Source: an uncultured Methanobrevibacter sp. (GTDB taxonomy: Archaea; Methanobacteriota; Methanobacteria; Methanobacteriales; Methanobacteriaceae). From it: DNA of 11,748 nucleotides. The notes under the pieces are model-generated. The model had not been told where the DNA came from, searched no databases, and saw nothing but the letters and a program-made list of their open reading frames with translations. Positions 5,296 through 11,748 of this stretch are shown one piece after another; position 1 is the stretch's first letter; every line of letters begins with the position of its first letter. The translations under genes were made by a program, and so were the position numbers. Where the stretch lies: NCBI GenBank assembly GCA_905235495.1, contig CAJOMK010000020.1:1-11748 (forward strand). The letters run 5' to 3'.

Positions 5296-6309
5296 TTACA
5301 AAGGCCAGTAAATCTTAGTCAATGGAATCAATGCTCTAGCGTCATTGTCAAACTTATCGTAATATTGAATGATGAATTTAACCAACCTGTCCAAGTCCAT
5401 TAGGATAATTGGAATCTCACTGCGTTCAGCCTCATATCTAGCTTCCTTAGTGAATCCTCCTGTAGAGACATATATTCCGCGATTGGTTTTCTTCAAAGCA
5501 CCCTTAAAGCTTCTGATTTCACTAGCACCCATGCTGGAACTGTTTCTATGTTTTACTTCAACAAGAATGACAGGGTCTTCCAACCCTAGTCCATCTGGAG
5601 AGGCTACAATATCCTTTCCTCTATCAGAACCTGGAGGAGAGACAAATGTCTTGTATCCCATAGCACGAAGCAAACCTGCAACCAGTTCCTGCATCTCATC
5701 CCAGTCAAGCTTATTGACTTCGTCCTTAATGAATTCAATAGATTTCTCTATAATATCGTCCTTTAAGATTGAAACATCTTCATCTTCAGTTTCTTCAATC
5801 TCATCTTCCTTTACAGGAGCCTTGTTGTTGAAGACTTTTAGAATGTCTTTTTTAGCTTCCTCATTGATGTTGAACAAAGTGGAAACAGCACCAAGAGTGT
5901 TTCTAGTAGACACTTTCAGGTTGTCACGCGGAACCTCGCCCAGCCACTTGACGTCACGAGTGTCATTGTGACCTCCTATGTAATCTGCACCGCTTTCCTC
6001 CATCTCCTTGCTAAAGTAATAATCTGAAACGATTTCACCCAACAAGTATTTACGGATAGAAGGATTGTATGACAATACATAATCTCCTTGCTTTATGGCA
6101 TATCTGAACTTGATTACTTGAGAAGACCATATTCCTAATGTATATTTGCTTTCGTTAGGATTTTGCTCTTCCATAAGCAATCTGATATCGTCCTCACTTT
6201 TGTCTGTAAGGTCTCCAAGACACCAACCAAGAGCCACAATATTCCTGGACCTAAACTCATCTATAAGAAAAGCGCCTTTACCTGCTCTAACCATCCACAT
6301 TTTTTTCAT
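5296..6309 (-). CDS. mrr: Mrr-family restriction endonuclease with N-terminal reader-like domain
   Basis: A 337-residue two-domain protein. Residues 1 to about 160 (from MWMVRAG through VALGWCLGDL, FRYAIKQGDYVLSYNP and LLGEI) look like the PUA/EVE-like domain often joined to Mrr nucleases, thought to recognise modified bases. An acidic linker (about 165-190) leads to the Mrr catalytic domain (about 195-300). There, Glu208, Asp233 (in GSDRGKDI), Glu251 and Lys253 (in LVEVKH) form the PD-(D/E)xK site and appear intact. Later come KGALKKTNRGIYVSTGGFT and a conserved C-terminal segment. Mrr proteins are type IV enzymes that cut modified DNA. The start is the ATG at 6309, eight bases after a GAGG site; an in-frame TTG at 6315 is too close to that site. 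The gene begins 20 bases after hsdR. Sampled stretches reach about 50% GC, well above its neighbours. Confidence 0.88.
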   Translation of the reverse strand: MKKMWMVRAGKGAFLIDEFRSRNIVALGWCLGDLTDKSEDDIRLLMEEQNPNESKYTLGIWSSQVIKFRYAIKQGDYVLSYNPSIRKYLLGEIVSDYYFSKEMEESGADYIGGHNDTRDVKWLGEVPRDNLKVSTRNTLGAVSTLFNINEEAKKDILKVFNNKAPVKEDEIEETEDEDVSILKDDIIEKSIEFIKDEVNKLDWDEMQELVAGLLRAMGYKTFVSPPGSDRGKDIVASPDGLGLEDPVILVEVKHRNSSSMGASEIRSFKGALKKTNRGIYVSTGGFTKEARYEAERSEIPIILMDLDRLVKFIIQYYDKFDNDARALIPLTKIYWPL

Positions 6310-6317
6310 ATTCAATT

Positions 6318-6321
6318 CCTC
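6318..6321 (-). promoter_or_regulatory. GAGG ribosome binding site that sets the Mrr start
   Basis: GAGG lies eight bases before the ATG at 6309 and only two before the in-frame TTG at 6315, which favours the ATG. It sits in the 20-base gap after the hsdR stop. Confidence 0.65.
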
Positions 6322-6329
6322 TTATCTAA

Positions 6330-9242
6330 CTAAATAATAGCTTCTCTATCATAATAAATTCTATTAAAAACTTCATTTTCCAAATAGGATTTAAGTTGAG
6401 AATCTTTGAAAATATCATTATAAATTTCTCCGTATGTTTCCTTATCACTTAAATACACTTCAGCCATAGCCTTATCAAATGGAAAACGCCGTTTTAAAAT
6501 TGTAATGTCATTATTTTCATTTCTTAATATTTCAATAAATTTCTCATCATGTTTAATGTTATATTCAACTGCCAATAGCATATTCTCAAGACCATTATCA
6601 AATTCAGCACCAAATCTTTCATTGATAATTTTGATTATTTCAGACAATCTAATCTTCTCTTCAGGCTTGGTGAATCTTGTTTTTCCGGAAGGAGAATGTA
6701 ATTCTCCACCATCTCCAACCAATTCGATAGTTTTCACCTCTGAACTAGTGTCAATTGTGTAAGAAGACAAGTCCACACTATTTGCTATATTAAATGGCAA
6801 TGGGTCATTGATAGTTGGCAATTTTCTGTTTAAGAAATAACAGAATTGGTAAAGCTTTTCTAAATCCAAGTCTGTAAAATCTAGAAGTTGGCATAAAAAT
6901 GAATACATGTTCTGATACTTTCTTAAAGTCCTTTTAAACTCTCCTTGCAACTCAACATTCTCTAATTTCAGATACTTGCTTACAGCATCATCTATTGGCT
7001 TATGTAGTTCAGACTGAGGTGCGTTGCTATGATAATCCTTTACAAACTTATTGACATCATCTTCTGTAAACAGTTTGAATGAGTATAAATTTCCTCTTAA
7101 ATCATAAAGCTTGCGATAGTCTGTGCCTTCAGTTAAAATAGTTTCGCCGTAATACTTTTCAAAATCTCTTTGAATATCCTCTATTTCATTGGTGAAATCC
7201 AAAATCAAAGTGTCAGTCTTATTAGGGCAAGTCCTGTTCAATCTACTTAAAGTTTGAACTGTTTTGACCCCATGCAATCTCTTATCTACATACATAGTAT
7301 GCAACAATGGCTCATCAAAACCAGTCTGGTATTTATCCGCAACAATAAGAATTCTATAAGGGTCTTCCTTAAAAGCCTCATCAATTTTTACATTTGTGTC
7401 ATTCATGGAATCTTCTGTAAAACTAATTCCATCAATCTCCACTTCTCCAGTAAATGCAACTAATGTTTTAAATGGGAAGTTTTTCAATGCGATTTGCTCA
7501 TCTAATTCCAGTTTATATTCAGCAGCTTGCTTCCTAGATTCCGTTATCAGCATAGCTCTTGCCTGACCCTTCCCTTCAGAATCGGGAATCTTATTTATGG
7601 TTGAATTGTTGAAATGGTCTAAAATAATTTCAGATTTTTTACAGATAGTATTCGAATGCTCATTGACAAATTTCTTAGCCAATCCAATAACTCTAGCTTT
7701 GTCATATTCCTCATCTTCAGCAATTGTCTTAACCAGATTGAAATAAGTTCTGTAAGGCAGATAATATTTTAAAACGTCTAAAATAAATCCTTCCTTAATG
7801 GCTTGCTCCATAGTATAAAGATGGTGAGCTTCATACTCTCCAAACTCATTCCTTTTACCAAACATTGCCAAAGTCTTTTGTTTAGGAGTAGCAGTAAATG
7901 CAAAAAATGATAAATTGGTTTTATTTCTTAACTTATCAACATTTTCTCTTAATTTCTTATCAATCTCGTCATCTGACTCATCAAAGAAAGGATCATTTTC
8001 AACTTCGGAAGATAATCCTTTTCTCAAGTTTTGAGAATGAGATCCTGTTTGTGATGAATGAGCTTCATCGACAATGACAGCATAATTCCTATCCTCAATA
8101 TCTTTGATTGTGTCAACGATATAAGAAAACTTTTGCAAGGTGGAAACGACAATATTTGTTTTATTCAAGATTTCGTTCGCTAGATCTCTAGACCTTTTCT
8201 TATCATCAATAACTGCAACGGTTCCTCCTTCCTTTTCAAAGATCAGGACTTGCTCTTGCAGCTGCTCATCGATAACCAACCTATCAGATATGACGAAAAC
8301 CATGTCATAAATTCTTTTATTATTCTCGTCAAATTTAGTTAATAGATTATGGGCTAACCAAGCTATGGTTTTTGTTTTTCCACTTCCTGCGCTATGCTGA
8401 ACGAGATAATTATGACCTGGGGAGGAACTTTCAATCAAATAATTTACACAATCCAGTTGATGATATCTTGGAAAAACATACTTGCCTTCTTCTTCAAAGA
8501 TAAAATTTTCAATTAAATTAGCTAATTCATCTTTTTGCAAGATTTCAGTATACAAATAGGATGTTCTATAAAAACCATATCCTGCATTAGGGTTCTCAAT
8601 GCCCTTATTGAACGGCAAGAAGACAGTTTTCTCGCCATCTAATCTTGTTGTCATGGAAATCTTGGCGTCACTCATAGCAAAATGAATCAAGCACAGTTTA
8701 AATAGCTTTTCATTAGGATTCCTATCAGTCATGTATTGCTCTTCAGCTTTTTCCACTCCTTGAGAAAAGGTATCTTTAAGTTCAATAGTGATTATAGGAA
8801 TTCCATTAATGAAAACAGCCAAACCTATACAATTGCTATGAGGTTTGTTTTCATACTCTAACTCATCAATAACTGAAAAAATATTTTTTCTGAAATTTTC
8901 TACTGATTGCGGGTTGGCATTGTTGTTTGGCTTAGAATAGAATAAATCAAAATGCAATCCTTTGTCCTTAAATCCATTTCTAATGACTTCTATTGTGCAG
9001 CTATTGTCTATTGTCCTTAGTAAGGAGCCTAAAAACTCTTGTTTTGCATTTCCATGACATATCTTTTCGTAACGTTGCCATTTTTCATATTGTGTTGACT
9101 CAATAAATCTAAAAAGCAATTCCTCATCTAAACAGTTAGCAACATTGTAATTGAATTTGCTGCTTCTCCTAGCATATCCAGTATTTTCTAAATAAGTGTA
9201 AAAATCCTTTTGAAATTCTTTTTCTTTTGTACTAGTAGTCAT
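6330..9242 (-). CDS. hsdR: Type I restriction enzyme HsdR subunit (nuclease and translocase)
   Basis: A 970-residue motor and nuclease subunit of a type I restriction-modification complex, of typical length. The N-terminal nuclease has Asp99 (HFDLF), Glu154 and Lys156 (IELKD), and a nearby Q motif-like EKAEEQY. Superfamily 2 translocase motifs follow in order: Walker A SAGSGKT (284-290), DEAH (392-395), FTATP (449-453), and further on GFDEPLLHTMYVDKRL and QTLSRLNRT (motifs V and VI). The C-terminal helical part should dock on HsdM/HsdS. All key residues are present and the frame is unbroken, so it looks active. The ATG at 9242 overlaps the hsdS stop as ATGA and is preceded by GAGGGGTGA, one of the strongest ribosome binding sites in the window. 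It would translocate and cut DNA lacking the methylation made by HsdM/HsdS. Confidence 0.96.
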   Translation of the reverse strand: MTTSTKEKEFQKDFYTYLENTGYARRSSKFNYNVANCLDEELLFRFIESTQYEKWQRYEKICHGNAKQEFLGSLLRTIDNSCTIEVIRNGFKDKGLHFDLFYSKPNNNANPQSVENFRKNIFSVIDELEYENKPHSNCIGLAVFINGIPIITIELKDTFSQGVEKAEEQYMTDRNPNEKLFKLCLIHFAMSDAKISMTTRLDGEKTVFLPFNKGIENPNAGYGFYRTSYLYTEILQKDELANLIENFIFEEEGKYVFPRYHQLDCVNYLIESSSPGHNYLVQHSAGSGKTKTIAWLAHNLLTKFDENNKRIYDMVFVISDRLVIDEQLQEQVLIFEKEGGTVAVIDDKKRSRDLANEILNKTNIVVSTLQKFSYIVDTIKDIEDRNYAVIVDEAHSSQTGSHSQNLRKGLSSEVENDPFFDESDDEIDKKLRENVDKLRNKTNLSFFAFTATPKQKTLAMFGKRNEFGEYEAHHLYTMEQAIKEGFILDVLKYYLPYRTYFNLVKTIAEDEEYDKARVIGLAKKFVNEHSNTICKKSEIILDHFNNSTINKIPDSEGKGQARAMLITESRKQAAEYKLELDEQIALKNFPFKTLVAFTGEVEIDGISFTEDSMNDTNVKIDEAFKEDPYRILIVADKYQTGFDEPLLHTMYVDKRLHGVKTVQTLSRLNRTCPNKTDTLILDFTNEIEDIQRDFEKYYGETILTEGTDYRKLYDLRGNLYSFKLFTEDDVNKFVKDYHSNAPQSELHKPIDDAVSKYLKLENVELQGEFKRTLRKYQNMYSFLCQLLDFTDLDLEKLYQFCYFLNRKLPTINDPLPFNIANSVDLSSYTIDTSSEVKTIELVGDGGELHSPSGKTRFTKPEEKIRLSEIIKIINERFGAEFDNGLENMLLAVEYNIKHDEKFIEILRNENNDITILKRRFPFDKAMAEVYLSDKETYGEIYNDIFKDSQLKSYLENEVFNRIYYDREAII

Positions 9243-10564
9243 ATTTCACCCCTCACATCAATTTTACCTGTAACAACATGATAAATTAAAGAAGTTCTAT
9301 ATTCTTCTAATAAATAAATATTTTCACGAACTTTATCAAGAACTCTATTAATCTTTAAAATTTCTGTGTTTAAATAATCTACAATTTCTATTTGCTCATT
9401 AATAGGAGGAATTTCAAAGAAAAAATTTTCAAATGTCTCCTGATACAAATGTGAAATAGTAGATCCTGTTTTAATATAATCAAAATATCTTTTAAAAACA
9501 TCGGAATATAACACCCAATAAAGAAATTCATTTAAATAACTTTCACCAACAGGTCTAACCAAAAATATACCGCTATTTAATGTTGCTTTATCAGGAATGT
9601 TAGAAATTAAAGCTAATTTACCTATAGTCCCATCTTTTGTAATTAACAAATCACCATTTTTTAAATGGATATAAGGGTCTTGTTGATATCTTTCATAACT
9701 TATGTGATGACAGCTTTCCCAGTTAATACAACCATTGTCAAAATCCGTACCTGTTACTAAAAAGGCTCCTTCATCAGAAAATTCATTAGAAGTTAAACCA
9801 TGCCATCCAATCCTTCCTTTAACATAAGAAGTATTTTTTATTCTATTTAATTCCCAATGTTCCGGTATTTCTCCAATCCATTTAATACCACTATTCTTCA
9901 TACGAACATTTTTTTCTAAACCTTTTGTAACAGCTTGATTTATTAAAACATTTTTCTTTTCTTCTAAAAGAGAAATAAGTTCTTTATTTTTTTCGATATT
10001 TTTATCAATTTCATAAGTCTTATTATCTAAAAAATTTGAAATAGATATTTTTGTCATATCATCGACTTTCAAAATTTCAAAATTCTCAATATCTTCATTA
10101 CTTATATTATCTTGAGCAGAACCTTCTGAAATTAATTTTATCTGAGATTGGATGAAATCTGATTCTAAAATGTATTTATAATAAGTAGAATATTCAGAAT
10201 TTAACTTCCCTACTCTTTGATTTAACAATATCTTTTTATGAGTTTTTGGGACTTGACCTATTTTGCCTATCGTTGCACCAGTTAAAGCAATTAAAATATC
10301 ACCCGCACCAACTAAAAAGTCTTTCATCATTATAGAATATTCTAAAGGAAGTTTTTTGCAATTTTCTAAATCTACAGAACCATCTTTAATATCTCCAATC
10401 CTAATTAAGCAAGCTCCTTCTTCAACAAAATCATCACTTTTAAAAGCATACCCTCCTCTTAAATTAAAGCAGAACTTCATTTTGATTAAATCCCATTCTT
10501 TAGGAATTTCACCAACCCACATATTTTCAGTAGTTTTATAACTTTTATAAGATCCATAACTCAT
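9239..10564 (-). CDS. hsdS: Type I restriction-modification specificity subunit HsdS
   Basis: A 441-residue DNA-recognition subunit with the usual pseudo-duplicated layout. Target recognition domain 1 (about 13-175) opens with MWVGEIPKEWDLIKMKF; domain 2 (about 226-390) opens with the closely similar IKWIGEIPEHWELNRIK. Each is followed by a long helical spacer (about 175-215 with LISLLEEKKNVLINQAVTKG; about 395-435 with IYLLEEYRTSLIYHVVTGKID), which sets the distance between the two half-sites. The two domains differ in their cores, so the target should be bipartite and asymmetric; its sequence cannot be read from here. The start is taken at the ATG at 10564, nine bases after AAGGG. An ATG at 10573 overlaps the hsdM stop (ATGA) but touches that AAGGG. 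Sampled lines are only about 18-25% GC, far below the Mrr gene. Confidence 0.93.
   Translation of the reverse strand: MSYGSYKSYKTTENMWVGEIPKEWDLIKMKFCFNLRGGYAFKSDDFVEEGACLIRIGDIKDGSVDLENCKKLPLEYSIMMKDFLVGAGDILIALTGATIGKIGQVPKTHKKILLNQRVGKLNSEYSTYYKYILESDFIQSQIKLISEGSAQDNISNEDIENFEILKVDDMTKISISNFLDNKTYEIDKNIEKNKELISLLEEKKNVLINQAVTKGLEKNVRMKNSGIKWIGEIPEHWELNRIKNTSYVKGRIGWHGLTSNEFSDEGAFLVTGTDFDNGCINWESCHHISYERYQQDPYIHLKNGDLLITKDGTIGKLALISNIPDKATLNSGIFLVRPVGESYLNEFLYWVLYSDVFKRYFDYIKTGSTISHLYQETFENFFFEIPPINEQIEIVDYLNTEILKINRVLDKVRENIYLLEEYRTSLIYHVVTGKIDVRGEI
9246..9254 (-). promoter_or_regulatory. GAGGGGTGA ribosome binding site of hsdR
   Basis: A near-perfect complement to the archaeal 16S tail, three bases before the hsdR ATG and inside the end of hsdS. 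Together with the ATGA stop-start overlap it suggests both coupled and independent initiation on hsdR. Confidence 0.7.
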
Positions 10565-10569
10565 TAAAT

Positions 10570-11748
10570 TCATCCCTTGAGTAAATCTTGTATTTCAGCA
10601 GTTACTTTTCTAATATCTTCTTCTATTTTATCAAGAGGTCTTGGAGGTTCATAAACATAAAAATATTGAGTAAAGTTAATCTCATATCCTACTTTATCTT
10701 TCTTAGTATCTATCCAAGCATCAGGATAATACTTTAAAACTTCTTCTTCAAAGTATTCCTTAATGTCTTTCTTAAGAGGGATTCTTTCATTGTTTCTTAA
10801 ATTGGAGTCTGCGATAAATTTTCCTTTTTTGGTTGTCACATATTCTGCAGAATCATCATGTTCAGAAAGTTTTAAAATAACATTTTTAATAAATGTAGCA
10901 TCTAAATTAAAAGGTTCTAAAACTTTTTTAACTTGTACTTCAAATTCATCCCAGTTATAATATTTTTTATTTGGTATTGCTTTAAGTGCTTTTATAATAT
11001 CTTCTTGTTTTTGTTTACCGTCCAGTTCTTCTTGTTCTTTAATTAATATATCTTTTGATTTGCTAATGGCTAAATCTTTAAATTTTTTATAAGAATGAAG
11101 GTTATCCAATCTTTCATCATTAACCTGGTAATTAAATTGTTGTGGTCTTTCAACAATTATTTTGGTATAACCAAAGTCCTCATTATCAAATATTTTAACT
11201 TTATTAGATTCTTCAAATGAATGATATAAATTAAGAATATTTTTTATATTCTCGTTTGGAATGTAATTTCTTTTCTTGCCCAAGCTTTTTCTCATTTTCG
11301 AATAATCGTCTCTAGCATCAATAAGTTGCACTTTTCCTTGCCTCTCATTGGATTTTTCATTAGTTAAAATCCATATGTAAGTTCCGATATCTGTATTAAA
11401 AAATAGATTGTTTGGTAATGCTATAAGTGTTTCCAAATAATCATTTTTTAAAATCATTTTACGGATTTCTGTTTCTCCTTGACCTGTATCACCATTAAAT
11501 AAAGGAGATCCGCTAGTAATAAGTGCTATTCTTGATTTTTTGTTTTTGTGCATTTTAGAAATCATATGCTGTACGAATAATAATTGTCCATCATCAATTT
11601 TTGGAGTTCCTGCTGCAAACCTTCCTTTGTCACCAAGTGCTGCCTCAGCTAAAACAGCTTCTTTATCCTGTTCCCATTTTTTACCATATGGAGGATTTGA
11701 AATAATATAATCAAAAGTTTCTCCTTTGAACTTATCATCAGACAAAGT
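10570..11748 (-). CDS. hsdM: Type I DNA methyltransferase HsdM, C-terminal part
   Basis: The frame is open at the right edge, so the N-terminal bundle and SAM motif I lie outside. 392 residues are visible. They start within LSDDKFKGETFDYIISNPPYG, where NPPY (visible residues 18-21) is the catalytic motif IV of N6-adenine methyltransferases. Then come QLLFVQHMISKM, RIALITSGSPLFNGDTG, a LPNNLFF stretch and WILTNEK, all usual in HsdM. The C-terminal 200 residues are the long helical extension seen in this HsdM subgroup, ending in IRKVTAEIQDLLKG. HsdM with HsdS forms the M2S methylase that protects host sites and also the core of the restriction complex. The stop codon overlaps the first possible hsdS ATG as ATGA. 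The operon promoter must lie beyond the window. Confidence 0.95.
   Translation of the reverse strand, partial: TLSDDKFKGETFDYIISNPPYGKKWEQDKEAVLAEAALGDKGRFAAGTPKIDDGQLLFVQHMISKMHKNKKSRIALITSGSPLFNGDTGQGETEIRKMILKNDYLETLIALPNNLFFNTDIGTYIWILTNEKSNERQGKVQLIDARDDYSKMRKSLGKKRNYIPNENIKNILNLYHSFEESNKVKIFDNEDFGYTKIIVERPQQFNYQVNDERLDNLHSYKKFKDLAISKSKDILIKEQEELDGKQKQEDIIKALKAIPNKKYYNWDEFEVQVKKVLEPFNLDATFIKNVILKLSEHDDSAEYVTTKKGKFIADSNLRNNERIPLKKDIKEYFEEEVLKYYPDAWIDTKKDKVGYEINFTQYFYVYEPPRPLDKIEEDIRKVTAEIQDLLKG
10574..10578 (-). promoter_or_regulatory. AAGGG ribosome binding site that favours the second hsdS ATG
   Basis: AAGGG directly abuts the ATG at 10573, too close to serve it, but lies nine bases before the ATG at 10564. 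The shorter HsdS is therefore preferred. Confidence 0.5.

Noticed and set aside
5369..5971. Plus-strand frame of 200 codons opposite the Mrr gene
   Set aside because: It is Ser-rich with no recognisable domain and fully antisense to a gene with intact catalytic motifs, so it is a shadow frame.

Overview
The window looks like a stretch of a Methanobrevibacter-type archaeal chromosome (Methanobacteriales). This is inferred from the AT-rich intergenic DNA, archaeal Shine-Dalgarno sites of the GGTGAT/GAGGTGA type, TATA-like boxes, oligo-T transcript ends, a complete NikR, a hydrogenase maturation protease and archaeal winged-helix regulators. No tRNA, rRNA, CRISPR array, transposase or integrase was seen.

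Left part (1-2874). On the minus strand, in transcription order, lie nikR (nickel-responsive repressor), a PRMT-like methyltransferase, and the first 57 codons of a HycI-type hydrogenase maturation protease cut by the window edge. NikR and HycI both point to nickel and [NiFe]-hydrogenase biology. Divergent from nikR is a plus-strand alpha/beta hydrolase with all three catalytic positions.

Middle (2875-4628). Three small minus-strand genes: a protein with two apparent winged helices, a five-repeat HEAT protein, and a compact winged-helix regulator. The DNA between them is very AT-rich and holds oligo-T ends and several perfect AT palindromes. The compact regulator has two ATAGCTAT palindromes, one helical turn apart, just upstream of it.

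Right part (4711-11748). One leftward operon carries a complete-looking type I restriction-modification system in the order hsdM (5' end outside the window), hsdS, hsdR. It continues with little spacing into an Mrr-family endonuclease carrying an N-terminal reader-like domain, and then an unnamed 190-residue protein that I read as a remote HhH-GPD (DNA glycosylase fold) relative. Start and stop codons overlap or lie within about 20 bases throughout, and hsdR, mrr and the last gene each have a good ribosome binding site. HsdM/HsdS/HsdR would methylate host sites and cleave unmethylated DNA. The Mrr protein and the glycosylase-like protein could form a second layer against modified-base DNA. That reader-nuclease plus glycosylase-like pair, and the regulator with its twin palindromes directly downstream, are the best candidates here for something not yet described.
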